Of a stretch of 64,000 nucleotides of DNA, positions 1-10,418 are shown in pieces (the stretch's first letter is position 1; every line of letters begins with the position of its first letter). The translations under genes were made by a program, and so were the position numbers. The notes under the pieces are model-generated. The model worked only from the letters and a program-made list of their open reading frames with translations, did not search any database and was not told the DNA's origin. Source of the DNA: Pseudomonadota bacterium (GTDB lineage Bacteria > Pseudomonadota > Gammaproteobacteria > Burkholderiales > Burkholderiaceae_C); assembly GCA_020161065.1 (NCBI GenBank), contig JAIUPH010000041.1:39108-103107 (forward strand), given 5' to 3'.

Positions 1-107
1 GGCCGCCTCCCCGCGGGCAGGGGTTCCGCGGGGCATGGGGCGGCTGGAACACTGCGGCGCAGAAGCCGGGCATCCCGCCCGGTCGAGGCTGCGGCGCGAG
101 ACCCTTC

Positions 108-899
108 ATGCATTTCATCTACCGTGTTATTTCGACGGCTGCCCTGCTGGCCGCCGGTGCGGCGGCGTCGGCCGCCACGATCCACGTGCAGTTCGACAAC
201 CCGCTGTTCACCGGCGTGGCCGCGCCCACCTACGACGCGGTGACCATCACCTACCCGGGCCAGGGCGGCGGCAGCAGCGTCACCACCACGGTGGCGGCGG
301 GGCGCTTCCAGGGCACGGCGTCGGCGCTGGTGGGCATCGACCCCTCGGTGCTGGTCGACAACGTGGCCGACCTGTACATGTACTGCTACGACCTGTACGA
401 GCACGTGGGCGGCGGCTGGAGCGCCGACTACACGGTCAACTTCACGGCCGAGACGGCGCGTACGCTGGACTTCCTGGGCGCCGTCAACACCGTGCTGAGC
501 GAGGGCAAGGCCCAGGTCGACCCCTACGCCTGGCTGCACCCGACCAACGGGCTGATGGGCGCGGCCATCCAGCTGGGCATCTGGGAAAGCAAGTACGACA
601 GCGGCGACTGGAGCCTGAGCAGCGGCGCTTTCCGCGCCATCGGCCTGGAGACGCAGACCGCCTCGTACCTGGCCAGCTTCCTGGCCGCGCGGCCGAGCGC
701 TGCGTCGCTCGACGGCGCCTACGTGATGGTGCTGGAAGCCGCCGGCGTGCAGGACATGATCACCGGCGACCCGCCCGGCGCCGTGCCCGAGCCCGGCACG
801 CTGGCGCTGGCCGGTCTGGCCGGGCTGGCCCTGGTTCGCCGCCGTCAGCGCGGCGCGAAGTCTTCGGTGTCGACGTCGGCCTGCGCCGCCAGCGTGTAG
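108..899 (+). CDS. PEP-CTERM sorting domain protein
   Basis: Predicted secreted protein of 263 residues. A cleavable signal peptide is visible at residues 1-22 (hydrophobic ALLAAGAAASA, likely cut before ATIHV). Near the C-terminus comes the PEP-CTERM signature: VPEPG, then a hydrophobic helix (LALAGLAGLALV), then RRRQR. In known systems this tail is recognised by an exosortase/EpsH-type enzyme during export linked to exopolysaccharide; no exosortase gene is in the window. The middle (about 25-225) is not a family I can name. The frame runs about 15 residues past the basic cluster into the 3' end of the convergent aldo/keto reductase gene, which is longer than usual for this tail. No good Shine-Dalgarno sequence precedes the ATG. 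Confidence 0.85.
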   Translation: MHFIYRVISTAALLAAGAAASAATIHVQFDNPLFTGVAAPTYDAVTITYPGQGGGSSVTTTVAAGRFQGTASALVGIDPSVLVDNVADLYMYCYDLYEHVGGGWSADYTVNFTAETARTLDFLGAVNTVLSEGKAQVDPYAWLHPTNGLMGAAIQLGIWESKYDSGDWSLSSGAFRAIGLETQTASYLASFLAARPSAASLDGAYVMVLEAAGVQDMITGDPPGAVPEPGTLALAGLAGLALVRRRQRGAKSSVSTSACAASV

Positions 900-1891
900 C
901 GCACGCCGCTCACGGTGCGCGGGTTGATCAGCGCATCGAGCCGCCGCACCTGGTCGGGCGTCAGCCGCACGGCGGCGGCGCCCAGGTTGTCGGCGAGGTG
1001 GGCGGTGCTCGAGGTGCCGGGAATCACGTGCACGTGCTCGCCCTGCGCCAGCAGCCAGGCCAGCGCCAGCTGCGCCGGGCTGCAGCCGGCCTCGCGCGCG
1101 ATGGCCACGTAAGGCGGCAGCAGCTTCAGGTTGGCGGCATAGGCCGCCGGCTGGAAGCGCGGCATCGCGCGGCGCAGGTCCTTGTCGTCCAGCGTCGCCG
1201 GGTCGTGCAGCGTATCGGTGAGGAAGGCGCGCGCCAGCGGGCTGAAGGCGACGAAGGCGGCGCCGATGTCGCGGCAGGCCTGCAGCACGGCGATCTCGGG
1301 GTTGCGCGTCCACAGCGAATACTCGGTCTGCACCGCGGCGATGGGGTGCACCGCGTGCGCGCGGCGCAGCGTCGGCGCCGACACTTCCGACAAGCCGATG
1401 GCGCGCACCTTGCCCTGTTCGACCAGCCGCGCCAGCGCGCCCACCGAGTCTTCGACCGGCACCGCCTGGTCCCAGCGGTGCAGGTAGTACAGGTCGATGA
1501 CGTCGGTGCCCAGGCGCTGCAGGCTGTCTTCGCAATGGCGCTGGATGGCCTCGGGGCGGCCGTCGATCACGCGGCGCGTGACGCCGTCGCTGCCGGTGAC
1601 GCCGGCCATGCCGCCCTTGCTGGCCAGCGTGATGCGCGAGCGGCTGCCGCGGATCGCCCGGCCCACCAGCCGCTCGCTGGCGCCGAAGCCGTACAGCGCC
1701 GCGGTGTCGAAGTGGTCGACGCCGAGGTCCAGCGCGCGCTGCAGCAGCGCCAGCGCCGCCGTCTCGGTCAGCGGCTGGCCGTAGGCGTGGCAGATGTTCA
1801 TGCAGCCCAGCCCGACCGGGCCGACGCTGAAAGGCCCGAGCGCGCGGCGCACGGTGTTGGTGGTTGCGGCGGTGGCGGTGTCGTCGTTCAT
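845..1891 (-). CDS. aldo/keto reductase
   Basis: NADPH-dependent aldo/keto reductase family, cytosolic TIM barrel of 348 residues. The catalytic tetrad can be placed: Asp and Tyr in VDHFDTAALYG, Lys in ITLASKGG, His in YYLHRWD; the C-terminal cofactor region carries HVIPGTSS. Resemblance is to the YajO/Tas/YhdN-like bacterial group, whose physiological substrates are mostly unknown. An in-frame ATG 15 nt upstream (position 1906) would give 353 residues; I prefer the ATG at 1891 because it begins MNDDTATA, but neither has a clear ribosome site. Its 3' end overlaps the convergent PEP-CTERM gene by 55 bp. It is divergent from the dioxygenase gene at 1951. Confidence 0.9.
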   Translation of the reverse strand: MNDDTATAATTNTVRRALGPFSVGPVGLGCMNICHAYGQPLTETAALALLQRALDLGVDHFDTAALYGFGASERLVGRAIRGSRSRITLASKGGMAGVTGSDGVTRRVIDGRPEAIQRHCEDSLQRLGTDVIDLYYLHRWDQAVPVEDSVGALARLVEQGKVRAIGLSEVSAPTLRRAHAVHPIAAVQTEYSLWTRNPEIAVLQACRDIGAAFVAFSPLARAFLTDTLHDPATLDDKDLRRAMPRFQPAAYAANLKLLPPYVAIAREAGCSPAQLALAWLLAQGEHVHVIPGTSSTAHLADNLGAAAVRLTPDQVRRLDALINPRTVSGVRYTLAAQADVDTEDFAPR

Positions 1892-1950
1892 GCGCCGATC
1901 ATGCATGAAGGCGCTGCGCCTATAGTGGCTGCCGCAAGGAAGACAAGGCC

Positions 1951-2631
1951 ATGATGATCGTGATCGAAGAGGTGCTGACGCGCGACGAGCTGGCGCGGCT
2001 GCGCAGCCTGGCGCAGCAGGCGCCGTGGCAGACCGGCGTCAGCGCCGGCACGCAGGCGCGCGAGGTCAAGCACAACCTGCAGATCCCCGAAGGCGCCGAG
2101 GTGCTGCCGGAGATGCGCGCGCTGGTGCTGCAGGCGCTCAACCGCAACCGGCTGCTGTTCTCGGCGGCCCTGCCGCTGAAGCTGCGGCCGCCCAACTTCA
2201 ACCGCTACACGCCCGAGCATCCGAACTACGGCTGGCACATCGACAACACGGTGCGCTGGCTGCCCGACGGCACGGCGCTGCGCACCGACCTGTCGGCAAC
2301 GCTGTTCCTGTCGGACCCCGGGGAATACGAAGGCGGCGAGCTGACCATCCGCGAGCCCCTGGGCGCGCGCGCCATCCGCGGCGCCGCCGGCAGCCTGGTG
2401 GTCTACCCCTCGGGCCTGCTGCACGAGGTGAGCGCGGTGACGCGCGGCGAGCGGCTGGCCTGCTACCTGTTCATGCAAAGCCTGGTGAAAGACGCCGAGC
2501 AGCGCCGCCTGCTGCACGAGCTGGACCTGGCGCTGATCTCGCTGCGCCGCCGCCTGGGCGAGAACGAACCCGAGCTGGTGACGCTGACGGGGACGTATCA
2601 CAACCTGCTGCGGCGCTGGACGGAGACCTGA
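1951..2631 (+). CDS. PKHD-type Fe(II)/2-oxoglutarate hydroxylase (PiuC/YbiX family)
   Basis: 226-residue protein matching the length and layout of the PKHD-type hydroxylases (E. coli YbiX, Pseudomonas PiuC), iron- and 2-oxoglutarate-dependent dioxygenases often linked to siderophore uptake. The Fe ligands are visible as HID in YGWHIDNTVRW and the distal His in SGLLHEVS; an Arg about ten residues later (TRGERLA) would bind 2-oxoglutarate. The gene begins with two ATG codons (1951, 1954) behind a purine-rich AAGGAAGACAAGG. No TonB receptor gene is adjacent here, unlike many PiuC loci, so an iron-uptake role is only by family analogy. It converges with ligC, with a GC-rich hairpin between. Confidence 0.9.
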   Translation: MMIVIEEVLTRDELARLRSLAQQAPWQTGVSAGTQAREVKHNLQIPEGAEVLPEMRALVLQALNRNRLLFSAALPLKLRPPNFNRYTPEHPNYGWHIDNTVRWLPDGTALRTDLSATLFLSDPGEYEGGELTIREPLGARAIRGAAGSLVVYPSGLLHEVSAVTRGERLACYLFMQSLVKDAEQRRLLHELDLALISLRRRLGENEPELVTLTGTYHNLLRRWTET

Positions 2632-2638
2632 ACGGCCC

Positions 2639-2657
2639 GGCCCGCGGCGCGCGGGCC
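2639..2657. terminator. GC hairpin between convergent genes
   Basis: Perfect 8-bp stem GGCCCGCG / CGCGGGCC with a 3-nt loop, placed between the stop of the PKHD gene and the stop of ligC. It has only a short TTC on the plus side and no T-run, so it is a plausible bidirectional terminator or mRNA 3'-end stabiliser, not a canonical intrinsic terminator. Confidence 0.4.
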
Positions 2658-2658
2658 T

Positions 2659-4920
<2,262 letters not shown>

Positions 4921-4931
4921 CGCAAGGCTCC

Positions 4932-6632
4932 TCAGTAATAACAGGCGAAGCTGGCGGCACTGACGGCGTCGCCGCCGTTGTACTGCGGCCAGCGCGGCCA
5001 TTGGCACAGCGGCCGGCTGCGCAGCACCTTGAAGGGCGGCTTGGCTTCCTGCTCCACCACCTCCAGCTCGCGCGGCGACTGGCCCTTCTCGGTCCAGGCG
5101 ACCAGCACGTCCAGCACGTCGGCCAGCGCCGGCGCGCCGCTGCCCACGTGGTCGACGCCGGGTGCCGTGTACAGGCGCATGAACTCGGCCGGCTGCCGCG
5201 GGCCCAGTTTGCGCTCCACCGTCTCAAGGTAGCGCACGCCGGCAAAGCCGCTTTGCGCGTAGTCGCTCATGTGCTCCAGCACGATCAGCTTGTGGCCGAG
5301 CTGCTGGAAGGCGCGCAGGTCGGGGTTCGTCGAGTCCATCAGCGCCGACACCTCGCGCACGCGCGCGGCCGCCGTTTCCGGCGTGATGCGGCGCGGGTCG
5401 GCCTTGGGGTCGCGGGCGTAGAAGTACTGCAGCGCGCCGCCGCCGTAGACCCAGGCGATGCCGTTGTCGGCCGCCGGCGGCAGCGTCGGCGCCGAGGCGC
5501 CGGTCCACCACGCGCGCCAGCCGCCGGTGGGGCCGGAGGCCGGCGTGTCTTCGCCGCCGATGCCCCAGCCGGGGTACTCGGTGACGCCGTTGGCCAACTC
5601 GTACGGGAACTTGAACGGGCTGCGCAGCGTGCGCACCGCTTCGATCTGCTTGTCGTTCAGGCAGGTGTCGGCGGCCTGGCCGGCGGTGCAGCGCAGCGCG
5701 GCGGGGTCGAAGGTCTTCAGGCAGCCGGCGGGGTCGGCGACCACGCGGTCGAGCACGCCGTCCTTGGCGTCGCAGGCGGCCAGCGTGGCCTCGTGCACCC
5801 GCTTGACCTGGGCGGGGTTGAGCCAGCCGCCGTCCATCAGCGCCAGGCCGTTGCGCGCGCCGGCGAACTGCAGCCCCGTCCAGTTGATCACCGGCACGCG
5901 GCTGAAGATGCCGTTGAAGGCCTGCGGGTAGCGCTGCGCCATGGTCAGGCCTTCGCGCCCGCCTTCGCTGCTGCCCACGAAGTACAGGTGCTGCGGCGCG
6001 CGGCCGTAGGCCAGCTTCATCAGCTCCACCGAGACGTTGCGCACCTTGGGGTAGGCCGCATGCGCAAAGTTGAGGAGCATCTCGTCGTTCAGCGCGAAGG
6101 CCATCGGCGATTCGCCGGGCCGGGCCTGGTGGCCGGAGTCGGTGCCCACGGTGGCGTAGCCCTGGGCCAGCGGCGACGGGCTGTCGTAGCGCTGCGCCGG
6201 CAGCAGGCCGAGGCCGCTGATCAGCACGCCGTTGAAGCCGCCGCCGCCGTATTGCACCGAGCGACCGTTCCACTGCGACGGCAGGTTCACCTGGAACTGG
6301 ATGGGCTCGGCCTTGGGGTCGACCGGCGCGATCTTGCCCAGCAGCTTGCAATAGGCCGGCGTGGCCGGCGTGATCGTCGCCGCCGGCGTGGGGCCGCGCT
6401 CGGCCACGGCCAGCGGGGCCGCCGTCATCCAGGTGGCGCTGTCGACGCGCGCCGTGCCGCTGCTGAGGCCCGGCCACACGATGCGCTCGGGCGCGATGGT
6501 GGTGCCGGCCAGCGATTCGCAGCCGGACTTGATGTCGGGCCCGGCCAGCCGGGGGCCGGGGGCGGCGCAGCCGGCCAGCAGCGCGGCGGCCGAGGCGACG
6601 GACAGGGCGGAGGTGAGAGCAAAGGTCTTCAT
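4932..6632 (-). CDS. tannase/feruloyl esterase family lipoprotein (alpha/beta hydrolase)
   Basis: 566-residue secreted hydrolase of the tannase/feruloyl esterase family (PF07519 type), which also contains MHETase. A lipoprotein signal is visible (hydrophobic stretch ending LLAGC, Cys22), so anchoring to the outer membrane is likely. The nucleophile is Ser222 in GSSEGGREG; Asp457 (HMSDYAQ) and His495 (GVDHVGSG) are the likely partners. The residues beside Ser222 and His495 are Ser and Val, so the Cys pair that bridges Ser and His in the CS-D-HC type is absent. Placement inside the lig operon (4-bp overlap with ligI, 11 bp before ligA) suggests it releases an aromatic acid that feeds protocatechuate cleavage, for example from a gallate, protocatechuate or hydroxycinnamate ester. 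The substrate cannot be read from sequence. Confidence 0.88.
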   Translation of the reverse strand: MKTFALTSALSVASAAALLAGCAAPGPRLAGPDIKSGCESLAGTTIAPERIVWPGLSSGTARVDSATWMTAAPLAVAERGPTPAATITPATPAYCKLLGKIAPVDPKAEPIQFQVNLPSQWNGRSVQYGGGGFNGVLISGLGLLPAQRYDSPSPLAQGYATVGTDSGHQARPGESPMAFALNDEMLLNFAHAAYPKVRNVSVELMKLAYGRAPQHLYFVGSSEGGREGLTMAQRYPQAFNGIFSRVPVINWTGLQFAGARNGLALMDGGWLNPAQVKRVHEATLAACDAKDGVLDRVVADPAGCLKTFDPAALRCTAGQAADTCLNDKQIEAVRTLRSPFKFPYELANGVTEYPGWGIGGEDTPASGPTGGWRAWWTGASAPTLPPAADNGIAWVYGGGALQYFYARDPKADPRRITPETAAARVREVSALMDSTNPDLRAFQQLGHKLIVLEHMSDYAQSGFAGVRYLETVERKLGPRQPAEFMRLYTAPGVDHVGSGAPALADVLDVLVAWTEKGQSPRELEVVEQEAKPPFKVLRSRPLCQWPRWPQYNGGDAVSAASFACYY

Positions 6633-7549
6633 CGGAACTCTTCAGGCCAGTACAGACGGCGGGGATTGTCGACCAGCAGCTTGCGCTGAAGTTCCGCCGT
6701 GACGGCGATGTGCGGGATGAAGTCGACCAGCAGCCCGTCGTCGGGCATGTGGTTCTTGAGGTTGGGGTGCGGCCAGTCGGTGCCCCACAGCACGCGGTCG
6801 GGGAAGGTCTCGACGACGCGGCGCGCGAACGGCACCACGTCGCGGTAGGCGTTGCGCTCGCCGTTCAGCGCCGGCGGGCCGCTGACGCTGAGGCGCTCGG
6901 GGCAGCTCACCTTGCTCCAGACGTTGTCGTGCTCGCGCATGAACTTCAGGAACAGCGCGAACTCGGGGCCGTCGATGGGCTTGGCGACGTCGGGCCGGCC
7001 CATGTGGTCGACCACCACCGTCGTCGGCAGCGCGGTGAAGAAGTCCCACAGCTCGGGCAGGTCGACCGCCTCGAAGTAGATCACCACGTGCCAGCCCAGC
7101 GCCTGGATGCGGCCGGCGATCTCCAGCAGCTCGTCCTTGGGCGTGAAGTCCACCAGGCGCTTGACGAAGTTGAAGCGCACGCCGCGCACGCCGGCGGCGT
7201 GCAGGTCTTGCAGTTCCACGTCAGTCACCGTGCGCTTGACGGTGGCCACGCCGCGCGCCTTGCCGCCGCTGGCGCGGCAGGCGTCGGCCATGGCGCGGTT
7301 GTCGGCGCCGTGGCAGGTGGCCTGCACGATCACGTTGCGCTCGAAGCCCAGGTGGTCGCGCAAGGCGAACAGCTGGGCCTTGCTGGCGTCGCAAGGCGTG
7401 TACTTGCGCTCCGGCGCGAAAGGAAATTCGGCGCCGGGGCCGAACACGTGGCAGTGCGCATCGACGCTGCCGGGCGGCAGCTTGAACTGCGGCTTGCTGG
7501 GGTTGGCGTACCAGTCCAGCCAGCCGGGGGTCTTTTCGAACGGGCTCAT
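6629..7549 (-). CDS. ligI: 2-pyrone-4,6-dicarboxylate hydrolase
   Basis: Amidohydrolase-superfamily lactonase converting 2-pyrone-4,6-dicarboxylate to 4-oxalomesaconate/4-carboxy-2-hydroxymuconate. The 306 residues carry His32 and His34 in VDAHCHVFGP, a conserved VVDHMGRPD, and the C-terminal GTDWPHPN with the catalytic Asp. These match LigI/PmdD, a family active without a bound metal. The start (MSPFEKTPGW) at 7549 overlaps the stop of the upstream DUF1932 gene by 4 bp; its own stop overlaps the start of the tannase-family gene by 4 bp. Position between the aldolase end and the dioxygenase end of the cluster fits its mid-pathway role. Confidence 0.95.
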   Translation of the reverse strand: MSPFEKTPGWLDWYANPSKPQFKLPPGSVDAHCHVFGPGAEFPFAPERKYTPCDASKAQLFALRDHLGFERNVIVQATCHGADNRAMADACRASGGKARGVATVKRTVTDVELQDLHAAGVRGVRFNFVKRLVDFTPKDELLEIAGRIQALGWHVVIYFEAVDLPELWDFFTALPTTVVVDHMGRPDVAKPIDGPEFALFLKFMREHDNVWSKVSCPERLSVSGPPALNGERNAYRDVVPFARRVVETFPDRVLWGTDWPHPNLKNHMPDDGLLVDFIPHIAVTAELQRKLLVDNPRRLYWPEEFR

Positions 7550-8454
7550 CGGCGGTCTTTCGGGGTCAGGTGGGCGAGGATGCGGTCGGCTTCGGTTCGC
7601 CAATCCGCGCTGCGCGCGAAGCCCGGCGTGCCGCGCCGGCCGAACACGCCGCCGTCGGCGAGGTCGGCCATCCAGGCCTGGCGCTCGGCGGTGCCGGCCG
7701 CGCTGCACGGCGCGAGGCCGGCTTCGCGCACGGTCTCGGCCACTTCGCGCACCTCTTCGCTGCGGCGCCGGCCATGCTCGATCACGCGCTGGAAGAAGTA
7801 GGCGGCCTGCTTCTCCCAGTCGATGCCGGGGAAGGTCTCGCGCAGGCTGGCGATCACCGCGTCTTCCACGCCGTAGTGGCGCGCGGTGGTGAAGCTTTCG
7901 ATGACCATCGCCTCCAGGCCCTTGATCATCACGCTGCGGCACATCTTGGTGGCGCTGGCGACGCCCAGCCTGTCGTCGGCGACCTGCGCCGCGAAGCCGT
8001 AGGCCTCGAGCCGCGGCGCCAGCGCCGCCGCGTCGGGGCCGCCCAGCAGCAGCGGCACCTTGATGCGGTAGGGCGGGATCGAGGTCATCACCGCGCCTTC
8101 GACATAACGTCCACCGACGGCGTTCACGTGTTCGGCGGCGCGGATCTTGGCGCCCGGCGACGCCGAGTTGAAGTCGAGGAAGAAGCAGCCGGCGGCCAGC
8201 CCCGGCGCGCAGGCCTGGGCCACCGGTACGGCCTGGCTGGCGGTGACGGCCGAGATCACCAGCTCGGCGCCGCGCACCGCGGCGGCGTGCGAGTCGGCCA
8301 GCGTCACGCCGTTGAGCAGCGCGTGCTCGCGCAGCGGCTCGCCGGCCTCGCCGTGCAGCTTGAGGTCGAAGGCGGTGACGGCGAGGTCCTGCCGGCGCAG
8401 GTCTTCGGCGAGGATGCGGCCGACCTCGCCGTAGCCGATCAGCGTGATCGTCAT
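7546..8454 (-). CDS. NAD(P)-dependent oxidoreductase, 6PGDH-like with DUF1932 domain
   Basis: 302 residues with an N-terminal Rossmann fold (GYGEVG at about 7-12; FDLKLHGE as the beta-2 region) and a C-terminal helical domain of the DUF1932 type (TKMCRSVMIKGLEAM). Overall layout is that of the beta-hydroxyacid dehydrogenase/6-phosphogluconate dehydrogenase superfamily. It sits between ligK and ligI and overlaps ligI by 4 bp, so it is co-expressed with the protocatechuate 4,5-pathway. It has no assigned step in the textbook route. Similar genes, as I recall, recur in such clusters; a role in reducing or salvaging a pathway intermediate, or in feeding an unusual aromatic acid into it, is inference. 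Confidence 0.8.
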   Translation of the reverse strand: MTITLIGYGEVGRILAEDLRRQDLAVTAFDLKLHGEAGEPLREHALLNGVTLADSHAAAVRGAELVISAVTASQAVPVAQACAPGLAAGCFFLDFNSASPGAKIRAAEHVNAVGGRYVEGAVMTSIPPYRIKVPLLLGGPDAAALAPRLEAYGFAAQVADDRLGVASATKMCRSVMIKGLEAMVIESFTTARHYGVEDAVIASLRETFPGIDWEKQAAYFFQRVIEHGRRRSEEVREVAETVREAGLAPCSAAGTAERQAWMADLADGGVFGRRGTPGFARSADWRTEADRILAHLTPKDRR

Positions 8455-8459
8455 GGCCG

Positions 8460-9143
8460 TCAGTCGATGTACTTGAGGCCGGCCTTGGCCAGCGGCTCGC
8501 GCATCTTGTACATGTCCAGGCCCAGCACGCCGCTGGCCAGCTTGGCGCGCTTGTCGCCTTCGTTGGCCTCGCGCGCGGCGGCGGCCTGCAGCGTCTGCGC
8601 GGCCAGCACGCGCGGCACGCAGACCACGCCGTCGTCGTCGGCGACGATCACGTCGCCCGGGTGCACCAGCGCGCCGGCGCAGACCACGGGGATGTTGACC
8701 GAGCCGATGGTCGCCTTGATCGTGCCCTTGCTGCTGATGGCCTTGCTCCAGACGGGGAAGCGCATCTCGGTCAGCGTCTTCACGTCGCGCACGCCGGCGT
8801 CGATGACCAGCGCGCGCGCGCCGCGGGCCTGGAAGCTGGTGGCCAGCAGGTCGCCGAAGTAGCCGTCGGTGCACTCGGCGGTGATCGCCGCGACGACGAT
8901 GTCGCCTTCGCGGATCTGCTCGGCGACGACATGCATCATCCAGTTGTCGCCCGGGTGCAGCAGCACGGTGACGGCCGTGCCGCTGACCTGCGCGCCGGCG
9001 TAGATCGGCCGCATGTAGGGCTTGAGCAAGCCCACGCGGCCCATCGCTTCGTGGACGGTGGCGCTGCCGAAGGCGGCCAGCGCGTCGGCGGTGGCACGGT
9101 CGGTGCGCTCGATGTTGCGGTAGACGACGCCCATCTCGTACAT
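8460..9143 (-). CDS. ligK: 4-carboxy-4-hydroxy-2-oxoadipate aldolase / oxaloacetate decarboxylase
   Basis: Last step of protocatechuate 4,5-cleavage: retro-aldol splitting of 4-carboxy-4-hydroxy-2-oxoadipate into pyruvate and oxaloacetate, with oxaloacetate decarboxylase side activity. The 227 residues are of LigK/PmdF/HMG aldolase length in the RraA-like fold. Motifs seen are [10 protein letters not shown] near the N-terminus, the metal/substrate loop [24 protein letters not shown] with the conserved Arg and Asp, and [12 protein letters not shown]. It lies 5 bp upstream of the DUF1932 gene and 55 bp downstream of ligJ. Confidence 0.95.
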   Translation of the reverse strand: MYEMGVVYRNIERTDRATADALAAFGSATVHEAMGRVGLLKPYMRPIYAGAQVSGTAVTVLLHPGDNWMMHVVAEQIREGDIVVAAITAECTDGYFGDLLATSFQARGARALVIDAGVRDVKTLTEMRFPVWSKAISSKGTIKATIGSVNIPVVCAGALVHPGDVIVADDDGVVCVPRVLAAQTLQAAAAREANEGDKRAKLASGVLGLDMYKMREPLAKAGLKYID

Positions 9144-9198
9144 GCTGATCCTCCGATGGAGAGCGGGCCGGCCCTGCGGGCCGCCCTTGCCGAATGAC

Positions 9199-10227
9199 TT
9201 AGAGACCCCGCGCCTTCAAGGCACGGTCGAGCCGCGGATACACCCGCCGCGCATTGCCTTCGTAGATCGCGTGCTTTTGCGCCGCGCTCAACTGCGTGCT
9301 GGCCTCGATGTAGCGCTTGGTGTCGTCGTAGTAGTTGCCGGTCTCGGGGTCGATGCCGCGCACGGCGCCGATCATCTCGCTGGCGAACAGGATGTTGTCG
9401 ACCGGGATCACCCGGGTCAGCAGGTCGATGCCCGGCTGGTGATACACGCAGGTGTCGAAGAACACGTTGTTCAGCAGGTGGTCCTTGAGCAGCGGTTTTT
9501 TAAGCTCCTGTGCCAGCCCGCGATAGCGGCCCCAGTGGTAGGGCGCGGCACCGCCGCCGTGCGGCACGATGAACTTCAGCGTCGGGAAGTCCTTGAACAG
9601 GTCGCCCTGGATGAGCTGCATCACCGCGGTGGTGTCGGCGTTGATGTAGTGCGCGCCGGTGGTGTGGAAGCAGGCGTTGCAGCTCGTGCTGACGTGCACC
9701 ATCGCCGGGATGTCGTACTCGACCATCTTCTCGTAGATGGGGTACCAGTGGCGGTCGGTCAGCGGCGGGCTGGTCCAGTGGCCGCCCGACGGATCGGGGT
9801 TGAGGTTGATCGCCACGTTGCCGTATTGCTCGACGCACTTCACCAGCTCGGGGATGCACGTTTCGGGCGCGACGCCAGGGCTTTGCGGCAGCATCGCCGC
9901 GGGGATGAAGTGATCGGGGAAGAGCTGCGCGACGCGAAAGCACAGCTCGTTGCAGATGGCAGCCCAGGTGCTGCTGACCTCGAAGTCGCCGATGTGGTGC
10001 GCCATGAAGCTGGCGCGCGGGCTGAAGATCGTGAGGTCGCTGCCGCGCTGCTTCATCAGCTTGAGCTGGTTGCCCTCGATGGTCTCGCGGATCTCGTCGT
10101 CGCTGATCACCAGGCTGTCGACCCGCGGCTTGGCCGCGGGATCGGAGATGCCGGCGATCTGCGCGTTGCGCCAGGTTTCCAGCGCTTTCGGCGCGGTGGT
10201 GTAGTGGCCGTGGATGTCGATGATCAT
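9199..10227 (-). CDS. ligJ: 4-oxalomesaconate hydratase
   Basis: Amidohydrolase-type hydratase adding water to 4-oxalomesaconate to give 4-carboxy-4-hydroxy-2-oxoadipate. The 342 residues have the metal motif HGH at residues 6-8 (MIIDIHGHY), later histidines in MVHVSTSC and [14 protein letters not shown], and a C-terminal [12 protein letters not shown], as in LigJ/PmdE; the unrelated PIG-L-type GalB hydratase is excluded. The start at 10227 is the ATG just before the conserved IIDIHGH. It is the promoter-proximal gene of the operon, divergent from the LysR gene across 191 bp. Confidence 0.95.
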   Translation of the reverse strand: MIIDIHGHYTTAPKALETWRNAQIAGISDPAAKPRVDSLVISDDEIRETIEGNQLKLMKQRGSDLTIFSPRASFMAHHIGDFEVSSTWAAICNELCFRVAQLFPDHFIPAAMLPQSPGVAPETCIPELVKCVEQYGNVAINLNPDPSGGHWTSPPLTDRHWYPIYEKMVEYDIPAMVHVSTSCNACFHTTGAHYINADTTAVMQLIQGDLFKDFPTLKFIVPHGGGAAPYHWGRYRGLAQELKKPLLKDHLLNNVFFDTCVYHQPGIDLLTRVIPVDNILFASEMIGAVRGIDPETGNYYDDTKRYIEASTQLSAAQKHAIYEGNARRVYPRLDRALKARGL

Positions 10228-10283
10228 GGCGGGCGTCTCCTGCAACGCGCCGCATTGTCGGCCGCGCCTCACCCGTCATCAAT

Positions 10284-10309
10284 GCGATAACGCCACTAGC
10301 AGCTATAGC
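10284..10309. promoter_or_regulatory. candidate LysR-type operator
   Basis: Imperfect inverted repeat GCGATA-N14-TATAGC (5 of 6 arm positions pair) in the divergent gap between ligJ and the LysR gene. LysR-type regulators usually bind such interrupted dyads next to their own promoter, but the strict T-N11-A core is not met, so this is tentative. Confidence 0.3.
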
Positions 10310-10320
10310 ATCCGGGCATG

Positions 10321-10410
10321 GTGCCCCCACGCTCACTTCGTTCGCTGCCCCCGGCCCCAGTGGGGGACCCTTCTGGTCCTGGGGCGATCAGTCCCTTCGG
10401 AACGGCCGGG
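10321..10410. repeat. REP-like dispersed element abutting the lysR start
   Basis: GC-rich palindromic block: GTGCCCCCAC at its left can pair with GTGGGGGAC about 40 nt later, around GCTCACTTCGTTCGCTGCC. The arrangement (CCCCCACGCTC...TTCG...CGCTGCCCCC...GGGGG...GGGGCG) resembles a dispersed extragenic element common in Comamonadaceae and relatives, recalled from memory. It ends nine bases before the LysR ATG, where no Shine-Dalgarno sequence is visible. Confidence 0.5.
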
Positions 10411-10418
10411 CGGTCCTG

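Noticed and set aside
1921-1926. TATAGT as promoter of the PKHD gene
   Set aside because: No -35 at the proper spacing (ATCATG), so it was not called.
35-1954. Very long open frame across the PEP-CTERM and aldo/keto reductase genes
   Set aside because: Arg/Ala/Gly-rich composition typical of an alternate frame in high-GC DNA; it overlaps two well-supported genes in other frames.
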